Shown one piece after another: positions 1 through 10,872 of a DNA stretch of 64,000 bases (its first letter is position 1; each line of letters starts with the position of its first letter). The stretch covers positions 806,001 through 870,000 of the forward strand of contig CAWGIM010000021.1 of the NCBI GenBank assembly GCA_963822615.1, in the 5' to 3' direction. The notes under the pieces were generated by a model, which had not been told where the DNA came from, searched no databases, and was given only the letters and a program-made list of their open reading frames with translations. The position numbers were made by a program, and so were the translations under genes. The stretch comes from Trebonia sp963822615. GTDB lineage: Bacteria; Actinomycetota; Actinomycetes; Streptosporangiales; Streptosporangiaceae.

Positions 1-43
1 CCCTCGGCGTAACTTCGAACTCGTCAGCAAAGGCACTAGACAT
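1..43 (-). CDS. partial N-terminus of an unidentified protein, cut by the window edge
   Basis: An ATG on the minus strand at 41-43 opens a frame reading MSSAFADEFEVTPR out of the left edge. Only 14 residues are visible, so the family cannot be named. The main support is position: a good actinobacterial SOS box lies 6 to 19 bases upstream of this ATG and faces it. If the start is right, the gene is a candidate DNA-damage-inducible gene with a very short or absent leader. No Shine-Dalgarno sequence is visible. Confidence 0.35.
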   Translation of the reverse strand, partial: MSSAFADEFEVTPR

Positions 44-48
44 TGCGA

Positions 49-62
49 CGAACCTGTGTTCG
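49..62. promoter_or_regulatory. LexA/SOS box
   Basis: The sequence CGAACCTGTGTTCG is a perfect CGAAC-N4-GTTCG inverted repeat, which is the actinobacterial LexA-binding consensus. A further GTTCGAAT half-site follows at about 74-81. It lies between the left-edge gene (minus strand) and the HEPN gene (plus strand). Its closeness to the left ATG suggests it controls that gene; an effect on the HEPN gene about 220 bases away is less likely. Confidence 0.6.
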
Positions 63-285
63 AATGAGAGTGTGTTCGAATGACGGGCCCTAAGCTCCGG
101 CCGCCACGACCCCTGGCGGCCGGAGGCGGCCGGGCGGGGCGTGGGGAAGCGCTTCGCCCGGCCGGCTGGCCGGCCCGTCATCGCCGGCATTCGACGGGCT
201 TGGTTCGGCCGCTCGACCCCGGGTAGCGGTACCGCCCAGTAGGGCTGACGGCGACTTCGGCGCATCACCAGAAGGAGTGATGACG

Positions 286-897
286 ATGATCAGGACGCTG
301 ACGGTGACAGGAGCACCCGCCCGCAACGCGGTGCCAGCGAGCACCTTGCCGGCGGGCACCTTGCCGGCGGGCACCGTGCCGGCTAGCCCCGTGCCGGCGA
401 GCACCGTGCCGGCGAGCACCGTGCCAGCCGTGACGCCGCCACCGGGTGCCGCGCCAGCAGGCCCGCTCCCGGTGCCCAGCCGGGTGCCCGGGCAGGCGTT
501 GAGCCTGCTCCGCACCGCCCGCTCGGGGCTGGCCGAGGCGCAGGCCGAAGGCGACCCGGGGACCAGGTACATCGGCGCCCACCTGGCCGCGCTGCGGTCA
601 GCGGCCGCGATCGTGGCGGCGCGGGGCGAGCCGGGAACCGGGGGACGGCGGCGCCGGCCCCGGTCGGTCTGGGAACTGCTGCCGCAGGTGGAGCCGGCCC
701 TGGCTGAGTGGGCGGCGTTCTTCGCGGCCAGCGCGGCCAAGCGGGCCGCGGCGGAGGCGGGGCTGCCGCGGGCGGCCAGCGCGCGCGAGGCGGACGACCT
801 GCTGGGCGACGCCGCTACCTTCCTCGGCGTGGCCGAGCGGGCGCTCGGACTTGACGGTGAGCCGATGCTGCCGCTGTCACTGCGCCCTGCTAGCTAG
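286..897 (+). CDS. SAV_6107-type HEPN domain protein
   Basis: The C-terminal 140 residues resemble the actinobacterial SAV_6107-type HEPN family: a helix with LLRTARSGLAEA, then RYIGAHLAALRSAAA, a basic GGRRRRPRSVWELLP stretch and EWAAFFAASAAKRAAAEAG. RYIGAH fits the R-X4-H RNase signature of HEPN domains, so an RNA-cleaving role is possible but not shown. The first 60 residues are low complexity, mostly pentapeptides such as VPAST, LPAGT and VPASP, encoded by a 15-bp tandem repeat. GAAGGAG at 271-277 fits the ATG at 286 best; GTG 277 and ATG 280 are in frame but too close to it. The gene converges on bldD. Confidence 0.7.
   Translation: MIRTLTVTGAPARNAVPASTLPAGTLPAGTVPASPVPASTVPASTVPAVTPPPGAAPAGPLPVPSRVPGQALSLLRTARSGLAEAQAEGDPGTRYIGAHLAALRSAAAIVAARGEPGTGGRRRRPRSVWELLPQVEPALAEWAAFFAASAAKRAAAEAGLPRAASAREADDLLGDAATFLGVAERALGLDGEPMLPLSLRPAS
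331..435 (+). repeat. 15-bp tandem repeat inside the HEPN gene
   Basis: Seven consecutive 15-base units related to GTGCCGGCGAGCACC encode the Pro/Ala/Ser/Thr pentapeptides of the N-terminus. Because the unit is a multiple of three, gain or loss of copies keeps the frame. Confidence 0.85.
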
Positions 898-906
898 GGC
901 CCTGCG

Positions 907-966
907 AGCTAGGGCGGTGCCGACTAGGGCGGTGCCGACTAGGGCGGTGCCAGCTGGGGCGGTGCC
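907..966. repeat. 15-bp tandem repeat after the HEPN gene
   Basis: Four 15-base units of the form GACTAGGGCGGTGCC follow directly after the HEPN stop codon. The unit length equals that of the repeat inside the gene and both carry GGTGCC, so they may share an origin by slippage. No coding role is visible. Confidence 0.8.
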
Positions 967-1016
967 GGCTACCGCACCAGGCCGCGGCTATCGGGCGCGG
1001 TGCCGGGCAGAAGCCG

Positions 1017-1058
1017 CCGCCCCACCCGGCGGAAGCCGGGTTGCGCCGGATGGGGCGG
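1017..1058. terminator. hairpin between convergent HEPN and bldD genes
   Basis: An outer 8-bp stem (CCGCCCCA with TGGGGCGG) encloses a perfect 6-bp stem CCCGGC-GGAA-GCCGGG. No T-tract follows on either strand. Its place between two converging genes suggests a bidirectional terminator. Confidence 0.5.
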
Positions 1059-1090
1059 GAGTAGCCGGATGCCAGCCGGCCGGTGACCGG

Positions 1091-1588
1091 CTAGAAGGAC
1101 TCGATCGAGTTGCTGCGCGCGTCGGCGTCGAGCACGCCCCACGCGATGAGCTCCTCGGTGAGGTCGGCCGGCGACTTGTCGTAGATAACCGCGAGCGAGC
1201 GCAGGTCCTCGTGCCGCACCGACAGCACCCGGCCGTTGTAGTCGCCTCGCTGGGCCTGGATGGTGGCCACGTAGCGGGCCAGCGGGCCCACCTTCTCCTT
1301 GGGCAGCTGGTTCATCCGCTCAAGGTCGATCACGAGCTTGGGCGCGCTCGCGATCGGGGTGGGGGCCGCGTCGCCTGGCAGCAGTTCTGAGACTGGAACG
1401 CCGTAGAACTCCGCCAGCTCAGCGAGCTTCTGGACGGTGACCGAGCGGTCGCCGCGCTCGTAAGAGCCGACAACGACAGCCTTCCACCGGCCGCGGGACT
1501 TCTCCTCGACACCGTGCAGGGAGAGTCCCTGCTGGGTGCGAATGGCGCGCAGCCGCGCGCCCAGGGTCTTGGCGTACTCAGATGGCAT
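1091..1588 (-). CDS. bldD: BldD, c-di-GMP-responsive developmental repressor
   Basis: The protein has 165 residues, close to Streptomyces BldD. An XRE-type helix-turn-helix fills about residues 5-70 (YAKTLGARLRAIRTQQGLSL, SYERGDRSVTVQKLAELAEFYG). The C-terminal domain carries RGD-X8-RHED, which fits the published RXD-X8-RXXD c-di-GMP signature. In that model c-di-GMP staples two C-terminal domains so that the dimer binds DNA and represses sporulation genes. The ATG at 1588 is preceded by GAGGAA. It is divergent from the pyr operon. A BldD-consensus-like site lies 41-55 bases upstream, in line with the autorepression known in Streptomyces. Confidence 0.95.
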   Translation of the reverse strand: MPSEYAKTLGARLRAIRTQQGLSLHGVEEKSRGRWKAVVVGSYERGDRSVTVQKLAELAEFYGVPVSELLPGDAAPTPIASAPKLVIDLERMNQLPKEKVGPLARYVATIQAQRGDYNGRVLSVRHEDLRSLAVIYDKSPADLTEELIAWGVLDADARSNSIESF

Positions 1589-1628
1589 TTTTCCTCGGTT
1601 TCCCGGCCAGTCGTCGCTTACGGTAACG

Positions 1629-1643
1629 GTTACGCACAGTGAC
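1629..1643. promoter_or_regulatory. candidate BldD operator (autoregulation)
   Basis: GTTACGCACAGTGAC matches eight of the nine fixed positions of the published BldD consensus (n T n A C n C A/T G n G T n A n) and lies just upstream of bldD. The match is by eye; no scan statistic was possible. Confidence 0.55.
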
Positions 1644-1844
1644 GGTAGGCGGCAATGGCGACAAGGTCAAGCCGAATGGCAAAAACTGGTTGAACTCGTC
1701 CAGTAACCGGCATTGTCCTTCCCTGCCGATATCTACCCTCCGTCAGAACCTGACAACCCCCGCTGTAATCGGCTTTCCCGTGCACAGAGGGGGCAAAGCG
1801 GCGCCACGGCGCGTTCTCGGAACGTTATGACGAACTATGTCCGA

Positions 1845-1860
1845 TGTGATGTAAATCACA
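1845..1860. promoter_or_regulatory. perfect CRP-type palindrome
   Basis: TGTGATGTAAATCACA is an exact TGTGA-N6-TCACA site of the cAMP receptor protein family. It lies about 257 bases upstream of bldD and about 300 upstream of pyrR, so either divergent promoter could be the target. It sits in a locally AT-richer stretch. Confidence 0.55.
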
Positions 1861-2075
1861 CGTTTCATGATCGTTAGTGGGGGTGGCTGACGGGCGCGCG
1901 GGGACCCTGACCGTCGGGCCGTGTTAACAGGGAACCGGTAAGTGACGCAGGGGGATGCGCTGCGTGCCGGGGGCACCTTCAGTCTAGTAACTTTATGTGT
2001 TGATGGTGTCGCCTACAGTGGCGAAACTGCCGTGCGGCCGGGCATTGCGCTCCCCGGCCACCGCGTTAGCGGTCG

Positions 2076-2103
2076 TTACCTGCACGAATGCGCCTGATAC
2101 GGT
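2076..2103 (+). promoter_or_regulatory. candidate pyr operon promoter
   Basis: TTACCT (2076-2081) and TACGGT (2098-2103) are separated by 16 bases. A start near 2110 would place the PyrR-type leader at the very 5' end of the transcript. The match to the housekeeping consensus is modest. Confidence 0.35.
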
Positions 2104-2116
2104 AGATCGCGTAGGC

Positions 2117-2153
2117 ATCCTTTAAGGACCGTCCCGTGAGACGGGGAAGGAGG
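2117..2153 (+). promoter_or_regulatory. PyrR-binding leader hairpin overlapping the Shine-Dalgarno
   Basis: CCGTC (2129-2133) pairs with GACGG (2140-2144) around the loop CCGTGA, giving the GTCC...GTGAG core typical of PyrR binding loops. An outer helix pairs CCTT (2119-2122) with AAGG (2147-2150), with a purine-rich internal bulge TTAAGGA. The outer strand is part of the AAGGAGG ribosome site of pyrR. This fits the translational-repression type of PyrR control described in Mycobacterium smegmatis: UMP-bound PyrR stabilises the hairpin and hides the ribosome site. No separate terminator hairpin is visible. Confidence 0.75.
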
Positions 2154-2162
2154 TCGTGACTG

Positions 2163-2840
2163 GTGTGCGCGATGCGACCTGATCCAGTACACGAGCCGGC
2201 CGCCAGCGGCCCCGGCTACCCCATCGGCTCAAGCAGCCCCGCGCCGCCCGGCGAGCAGAGTCAGGCCGGCCAGCAGAGTCAGGCCGGCCAGCAGAGCCAG
2301 CCGACCTGGAAAGCGGTACTCACCCCCGACGAGATCCGGCGCGCGCTGACCCGCATCGCCCACGAGATCCTGGAGCGGACGCACGGCGGTGGTGACGCGG
2401 TACTGCTCGGCATTCCCACCCGCGGCGTCTACCTGGCCCGCCGCCTGGCCGCGCGCATCGGCGAGTTCGAGGGCACCCAGCCCCCGGTCGGTTCCCTCGA
2501 CGTCACCCTGCACCGCGACGACCTGAGGCTGCGCCCGGCCCGGGCGCTGCAGCGGACGCAGGTGCCGGCCGACGGGGTGGACGGCAGGATCGTGGTCCTG
2601 GTCGATGACGTGCTCTTCTCCGGCCGTACCATCCGGGCCGCCCTTGACGCGCTGAACGACCTCGGCCGGCCGCGCGCGGTGCAGCTCGCGGTGCTGGTCG
2701 ACCGGGGGCACCGGGAACTGCCGATCCGGGCCGACTACGTGGGCAAGAACCTGCCGACCGCGCACCGCGAGAAGGTGCGGGTCCAGCTAGCGGAGATCGA
2801 CGGCGCCGACTCGGTGCTGCTGGGGGAGGAGCGCCGGTGA
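2163..2840 (+). CDS. pyrR: PyrR bifunctional pyr regulator / uracil phosphoribosyltransferase
   Basis: PyrR binds pyr leader RNA when UMP is high and also makes UMP from uracil and PRPP. The PRPP-binding loop VVLVDDVLFSGRTI is at about residues 144-157 and the family core runs from about residue 48 to the end. The 225 residues exceed the usual 180-190 because of a 45-residue N-terminal extension with SQAGQQ repeats. The GTG at 2163 is 9 bases from AAGGAGG; an in-frame ATG at 2172 is an alternative. Its stop overlaps the pyrB GTG (GTGA), so the two are translationally coupled. Confidence 0.95.
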   Translation: MCAMRPDPVHEPAASGPGYPIGSSSPAPPGEQSQAGQQSQAGQQSQPTWKAVLTPDEIRRALTRIAHEILERTHGGGDAVLLGIPTRGVYLARRLAARIGEFEGTQPPVGSLDVTLHRDDLRLRPARALQRTQVPADGVDGRIVVLVDDVLFSGRTIRAALDALNDLGRPRAVQLAVLVDRGHRELPIRADYVGKNLPTAHREKVRVQLAEIDGADSVLLGEERR

Positions 2841-3817
2841 ACCGGCACCTTATCTCGGCGGGCGACCTCAGCCGCGACGACGCCGTGCTCATCCTGGACA
2901 CCGCGGCCGAGCTGGCCCGGGTCGAAGGCCGGCCGATCAGGAAGCTGCCCACGCTGCGCGGCCTGACCGTGGTCAACCTCTTCTACGAGGACTCCACCAG
3001 GACCAGGACCTCCTTCGAGGCGGCGGCCAAGCGGCTGAGCGCGGACGTGATCAACTTCTCCGCCAAGGGGTCGAGCGTCGCCAAGGGCGAGTCGCTCAAG
3101 GACACCGCGCTCACCCTGGAGGCGATGGGCACCGACGCGGTGGTGATCAGGCACCCCGCCTCAGGCGCGCCGCGCCGGCTGACCGGCTGGGTGAGCGGCC
3201 GGGTGATCAACGCGGGCGACGGCACCCACGAGCACCCCACCCAGGCGCTGCTCGACGCGTTCACCATGCGCCAGCGCCTCATCGGCAACGGCCCCGGCGG
3301 CGGTCCGGGCGGCCCCGGCGGCGACCCGCGCGGCCAGGGGCTGGACGGGATCCGGGTGACGATCGTGGGCGACGTGCTGCACTCCCGGGTGGCGCGCTCC
3401 AACGTGCTGCTGCTGTCCACCCTGGGCGCGCAGGTGACGGTGGTCGCCCCGCCCACCCTGATGCCGCTCGCGGTGGAGACCTGGCCCTGCCGGTCCAGCT
3501 ACGACCTGGACGGCGAGCTGCGCAAGAGCGACGTGGTGATGATGCTGCGGGTGCAGCAGGAGCGGATGACCGCGGCCTACTTCCCGAGCGTGCGCGAGTA
3601 CCGCCGCCGCTACGGGCTGGACGCCAGCCGGATGGCGCTGCTGCCCGAGCACGCCATCGTCATGCACCCGGGCCCGATGAACCGCGGCGTCGAGATCGCG
3701 GCCGAGGTGGCCGACTCGAGCCGGTCCACCATCGTCGCCCAGGTCGCCAACGGGGTAACGGTCCGCATGGCGGTGCTGTACCTGATGCTCGGCGGCGCGA
3801 CGGAAGGAATGGCATGA
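2837..3817 (+). CDS. pyrB: aspartate carbamoyltransferase catalytic subunit
   Basis: It forms carbamoyl-aspartate from carbamoyl phosphate and aspartate, the committed step to UMP. The carbamoyl-phosphate loop STRTRTSFE is at about residues 53-61, with KGES near 83-86 and HPGPMNRGVEI near the C-terminus. A Gly/Pro-rich insert (about 150-170, GPGGGPGGPGG) sits just before the second domain and looks like an expanded surface loop. No pyrI gene is present. Overlaps join it to pyrR (GTGA) and pyrC (ATGA). Confidence 0.97.
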   Translation: MNRHLISAGDLSRDDAVLILDTAAELARVEGRPIRKLPTLRGLTVVNLFYEDSTRTRTSFEAAAKRLSADVINFSAKGSSVAKGESLKDTALTLEAMGTDAVVIRHPASGAPRRLTGWVSGRVINAGDGTHEHPTQALLDAFTMRQRLIGNGPGGGPGGPGGDPRGQGLDGIRVTIVGDVLHSRVARSNVLLLSTLGAQVTVVAPPTLMPLAVETWPCRSSYDLDGELRKSDVVMMLRVQQERMTAAYFPSVREYRRRYGLDASRMALLPEHAIVMHPGPMNRGVEIAAEVADSSRSTIVAQVANGVTVRMAVLYLMLGGATEGMA

Positions 3818-5115
3818 GCGAGCTTGCGAACGAATGGCTCATCAAGGGCGCCACGCTGGCCGGCGGCGGCCCGGCCGACATCCGGGTCAGCGACGGGGTG
3901 ATCGCCGAGGTCGGACCGCGGCTGGACGCGCCCGGCGCGTCGGTCGTCGAGGCGGCAGGCCTGATCGCCCTGCCCGGCCTGGTCGACCTGCACACCCACC
4001 TGCGCGAGCCGGGCCGGGAGGACGCCGAGACGGTGGAGACCGGCACCCGGGCGGCCGCCCTCGGCGGCTACACCGCGGTGCACGCGATGGCCAACACCGA
4101 GCCGGTGGCGGACACGGCCGGCGTCGTCGAGCAGGTCTGGCGGCTCGGTGAGCAGGCCGGCTACGTGGACGTGCGGCCGGTCGGCGCGGTCACCGTCGGG
4201 CTGCACGGCAAGCAGCTGGCCGAGCTGGGCGCGATGGCGGACTCCGCCGCCCGGGTGCGGGTGTTCTCCGACGACGGCTTCTGCGTGGCCGACCCGCTGC
4301 TGATGCGCCGTGCCCTGGAGTACGTCAAGGCCTTCGACGGGGTGATCGCGCAGCACGCGCAGGAACCGCGGCTAACCGAGGGCGCGCAGCTCAACGAGGG
4401 CGAGGTCGCCTCCCGGCTGGGCCTGGCGGGCTGGCCCGCGGCGGCCGAGGAGGCGATCATCGCGCGCGACTGCCTGCTGGCCGCGCACGTGGACGCCGCG
4501 CTGCACGTCTGCCACGTGTCGACCGCGGGCAGCGTCGACATCCTGCGCTGGGCCAAGTCAAAGGGCTGGCGGGTCACCGCCGAGGTCACCCCGCACCACC
4601 TGCTGCTGACCGACGACCTGGCCGAGCAGTACGACCCGGTGTTCAAGGTCAACCCGCCGCTGCGCACCCGGGCCGACGTCGAGGCGCTGCGCCAGGCCCT
4701 CGCCGACGGCACCATCGACTGCGTGGCGACCGACCACGCGCCGCACCCGCTGGAGGCCAAGGAGACTGAGTGGGCCGCTGCCGCCAACGGCATGACCGGC
4801 CTGGAGACCGCCCTGCGGGTAGTGCACCGCGCCATGGTGCAGACCGGGCTGCTCGACTGGGCGGGGGTCGCGCTGCGGATGTCGGTCCGCCCGGCCGCCA
4901 TCGGCCGGGTACCGGGCCACGGCCAGCCCCTGGTGGCCGGCGCGCCCGGCAACATCACGCTGTACGACCCGGCGGGCGAGACGCCGGTGGACCCGGCCGG
5001 GCACGCCTCCAAGAGCCGCAACAGCCCGTTCGCGGGCATGCCGCTGCCCGGCGCGGTGATCGCCACCTTCCTGCGCGGCACCCCGACGGTCCTGGACGGA
5101 AAGGTGACCCGATGA
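3814..5115 (+). CDS. pyrC: dihydroorotase
   Basis: A zinc amidohydrolase that cyclises carbamoyl-aspartate to dihydroorotate. The metal motif DLHTHLREPG is at about 58-67, with HVCHVSTAGSV in mid-protein and the catalytic Asp region ATDHAPHP near 306. At 433 residues it matches the long bacterial type. ATGA overlaps on both sides (pyrB and carA) imply coupled translation. Confidence 0.97.
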   Translation: MSELANEWLIKGATLAGGGPADIRVSDGVIAEVGPRLDAPGASVVEAAGLIALPGLVDLHTHLREPGREDAETVETGTRAAALGGYTAVHAMANTEPVADTAGVVEQVWRLGEQAGYVDVRPVGAVTVGLHGKQLAELGAMADSAARVRVFSDDGFCVADPLLMRRALEYVKAFDGVIAQHAQEPRLTEGAQLNEGEVASRLGLAGWPAAAEEAIIARDCLLAAHVDAALHVCHVSTAGSVDILRWAKSKGWRVTAEVTPHHLLLTDDLAEQYDPVFKVNPPLRTRADVEALRQALADGTIDCVATDHAPHPLEAKETEWAAAANGMTGLETALRVVHRAMVQTGLLDWAGVALRMSVRPAAIGRVPGHGQPLVAGAPGNITLYDPAGETPVDPAGHASKSRNSPFAGMPLPGAVIATFLRGTPTVLDGKVTR

Positions 5116-6296
5116 CAGATCGAGACCCGGACGCGATGCTGGTCCTGGAGGACGGCACCACGCTGCGCGGCAAGGGCTTCGGCGCCTACGGCGAGTCGTT
5201 CGGCGAGATGGTGTTCAACACCGGCATGACCGGCTACCAGGAAACGCTGACCGACCCGTCCTACTGCGGGCAGATCGTGGCGATGACCGCGCCGCACATC
5301 GGCAACACCGGCGTCAACGACACCGACCCGGAGAGTCACCGGATCTGGGTGAGCGGCTACGTGGTCCGCGAGCCGTCGCGGATCGCGTCTAGCTGGCGGG
5401 CGCAGCGCAGCCTCGACGCCGAGCTGAAGGCCCAGGGCATCGCCGGCATCGCGCTGCCCGGCACCCGCGCGCTGACCATGCGGCTGCGTGAGCAGGGCGC
5501 GATGCGGGCGGCGGTGTCCACCGTGGAGGACAACCCGCGGCGGCTGCTCGACCGGGTGCTGGCCAGCCCGGGCATGGCCGGCGCCGACCTGGCCCGCATC
5601 GTCACCACCCCGCACCCCTACACGGTCAGCCCGCCCAGCGGCGTCAGGACCCGCTACCGGGTGGCCGCGGTGGACCTCGGCATCAAGACCGCCACCCCGC
5701 GCAGCATGGCCGAGCGGGGCATGGAGGTGCGGGTGCTGCCCGCCACCGCTACCGCCGCCGACATCCTCAGCGCCGGCCCGGACGGGGTGTTCTTCTCCAA
5801 CGGCCCCGGCGACCCGGCCGCGGCCGGCTACGCGGTCAGCGCGGTGCGCGGCGTCCTCGACGCCGGGGTGCCGCTGTTCGGCATCTGCTTCGGCAGCCAG
5901 ATCCTGTCCCGCGCGGTCGGCCTCGACACCTACAAGCTCCGCTACGGCCACCGCGGCGTCAACCAGCCGGTGATGGACCTGGCCACCGGCCGGGTCTACA
6001 TCACCAGCCACAACCACGGCTTCGCGGCCATGCTCCCGCCGGAGGCTGACCCGGGGCGCGAGCACGAGAGCGGCTGGGCGCATGTCCCGCCGGGTGCGCG
6101 CAAGCCATTCGGCACCCCCTACGGCGCCGCGCAGGTGACCCACGTGAACCTCAACGACGGCGTGGTCGAGGGCATCAGGCTGCTCGACAAGCCCGCCTTC
6201 GCGGTCCAGTACCACCCGGAGGCAGCCCCGGGCCCGCACGACGCGGTGGACCTGTTCGACCAGTTCGCCTTGCTGATGGACGGGGGGAAGAAGTAA
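5112..6296 (+). CDS. carA: carbamoyl-phosphate synthase small (glutaminase) subunit
   Basis: It releases ammonia from glutamine for CarB. The class I amidotransferase triad is visible: Cys in LFGICFGSQ (near 259), and His and Glu in QYHPEA (near 367 and 369). The N-terminal domain has FNTGMTGYQETLTDPSY. The length of 394 residues is normal. The frame extends upstream to 4770, but the ATG at 5112 overlaps the pyrC stop and gives the expected N-terminus MTDRDPDAMLVLEDG. Confidence 0.97.
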   Translation: MTDRDPDAMLVLEDGTTLRGKGFGAYGESFGEMVFNTGMTGYQETLTDPSYCGQIVAMTAPHIGNTGVNDTDPESHRIWVSGYVVREPSRIASSWRAQRSLDAELKAQGIAGIALPGTRALTMRLREQGAMRAAVSTVEDNPRRLLDRVLASPGMAGADLARIVTTPHPYTVSPPSGVRTRYRVAAVDLGIKTATPRSMAERGMEVRVLPATATAADILSAGPDGVFFSNGPGDPAAAGYAVSAVRGVLDAGVPLFGICFGSQILSRAVGLDTYKLRYGHRGVNQPVMDLATGRVYITSHNHGFAAMLPPEADPGREHESGWAHVPPGARKPFGTPYGAAQVTHVNLNDGVVEGIRLLDKPAFAVQYHPEAAPGPHDAVDLFDQFALLMDGGKK

Positions 6297-6299
6297 CCC

Positions 6300-9680
<3,381 letters not shown>

Positions 9681-9711
9681 GACAACTTATTTAAAGGGAA
9701 CTGGCGGCTGG

Positions 9712-10653
9712 ATGGCAGGGAACGACCGGGAGGGCGGGGCAGCTCCGGTACAGGTGCGCGGGACGGTGCTCACGGTGCGCCGGGTCGACGCGTACGTAGC
9801 GATGACGGTGGTCGCCCCGGCCATCGCCACCCGGTTCCGCCCCGGCCAGTTCATCGCGGTCGCGGTCGGCGGCCCGCAGTCGGGCATGCTCGGCCGGCGC
9901 TCGCTCTCCATCCACGACGTCCGGCCCGACCACGGCGGCACGGTGGAGTTCGTGTTCCTGCCCCGTGAGCCCGGCGCGCAGTGGCTGGCGGACTGCCGGG
10001 CCCGCGACGTGCTGGACGTGGTCGGGCCGCTCGGCCGGCCGTTCCCGGTGCCCCGCGACCCGGCGTCCTGCCTGCTGCTCGGCGTCGGCCCGGGCGCCGC
10101 GCCACTGTTCGCGCTGGCCTCGCGGCTGGCCGAGCGCGGCTCGCACCCTGACTTCCTGCTCGGCGCGGAGAGCGCCGACCGGGTGTTCGGCGCGCTCACC
10201 GCGCGGCGTACCGGCCGCTCGGCGGTGGTCACCACCGCCGACGGCTCGCTCGGCTCGCGCGGCGTGGTGACCGACATGCTACCGACGGTGCTGCAGCAGG
10301 CGCGCACCGACGTCATCTACGCTTCCGCGCCGACCGCGGTGCTGCGCACGGTCTGCGCGATGGGCGCCCGCTACGGCATCCCGGTGCAGGCGCTGGTGTC
10401 GGAGCCGACCATGACCTGCGGCACCGGGCTGTGCATGGGCTGCGTGCTGCCCGCGGTCGGCAACGACGGGATCACCCGCATGGTCCGCGCCTGCGTGGAC
10501 GGCCCGGTCTTCCGCGGCGACCTGGTGCGCTGGGACGACGTGGGCACCATCCCGTTCGACGCGCTCGGCGCCCCCGGCTGGAAGCCGCGCCCGGCGCCCG
10601 GCGGCGACCAGGCGACAGGCCCGCTCCACGGAGGCCGCTCCCATGCCGGCTAA
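9712..10653 (+). CDS. pyrK: dihydroorotate dehydrogenase B electron-transfer subunit
   Basis: A ferredoxin-reductase-fold protein that passes electrons from dihydroorotate oxidation in PyrD to NAD+. The FAD-binding RRSLSIHD is at about 63-70, a glycine-rich nucleotide motif LLGVGPGAAPLF follows, and four cysteines for a [2Fe-2S] cluster lie near the C-terminus (MTCGTGLCMGC near 236-246, ACVDG near 262). At 313 residues it is somewhat longer than usual. The ribosome site is weak. The next gene, pyrD, does not overlap it because of an unusual 194-base spacer. Confidence 0.9.
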   Translation: MAGNDREGGAAPVQVRGTVLTVRRVDAYVAMTVVAPAIATRFRPGQFIAVAVGGPQSGMLGRRSLSIHDVRPDHGGTVEFVFLPREPGAQWLADCRARDVLDVVGPLGRPFPVPRDPASCLLLGVGPGAAPLFALASRLAERGSHPDFLLGAESADRVFGALTARRTGRSAVVTTADGSLGSRGVVTDMLPTVLQQARTDVIYASAPTAVLRTVCAMGARYGIPVQALVSEPTMTCGTGLCMGCVLPAVGNDGITRMVRACVDGPVFRGDLVRWDDVGTIPFDALGAPGWKPRPAPGGDQATGPLHGGRSHAG

Positions 10654-10872
10654 CCCCCCGAGCCCCTCCGTGCCGCACGCTGCACATGCGCCCGCCCCCG
10701 CGCTCCGCCCCACCACCCTCACTCCCACCCCGCGGGCCCCATCACCCGGGCTCGCCCTCAAGCCACCACCGCATGGTTGTGACAACCAGGCGCCTACAGC
10801 CCACTGGTTGCCGCAACCATGCGGCATGAAGCGGGGAGGGCGACACCATGCCGGCTGACTTGCGGATGCGCA
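10629..10872 (+). repeat. pyrK-pyrD spacer bounded by a near-duplicate of the pyrD start
   Basis: The 25 bases from 10629 (GGAGG...CCATGCCGGCTAAC) and from 10834 (GGAGG...CCATGCCGGCTGAC) agree at 20 of 25 positions. The second is the ribosome site and first codons of pyrD; the first lies across the pyrK stop. About 205 bases separate the copies. This looks like an ancestral overlapping pyrK-pyrD junction split by a duplication or insertion. Confidence 0.6.
10769..10824. repeat. 21-bp inverted repeat in the pyrK-pyrD spacer
   Basis: Arms 10769-10789 and 10804-10824 match at 19 of 21 positions around a 14-base loop. Each arm also folds on itself (GGTTG-TGA-CAACC and GGTTG-CCG-CAACC), so one long hairpin or two short ones can form. 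The second arm ends 23 bases before the pyrD start. There is no T-tract. Confidence 0.75.

Larger units (their letters stand above)
1589..2162. other. divergent bldD/pyrR control region
   Basis: These 574 bases hold no convincing gene; the small open frames at 1639-1830 and 1743-1976 lack a ribosome site and codon bias. Composition drops in GC around 1820-2000. Visible elements are the BldD-like site, the CRP-like palindrome, a candidate pyr promoter and the PyrR leader. The bldD promoter itself could not be placed with confidence. Confidence 0.7.

Noticed and set aside
1639..1830. 63-residue frame between bldD and pyrR
   Set aside because: No ribosome site, AT-rich codon positions unlike neighbours, and it covers the candidate operator region.
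4770..5111. Upstream extension of carA
   Set aside because: The extra sequence overlaps the end of pyrC in another frame and has no homology; ATG 5112 is the coupled start.
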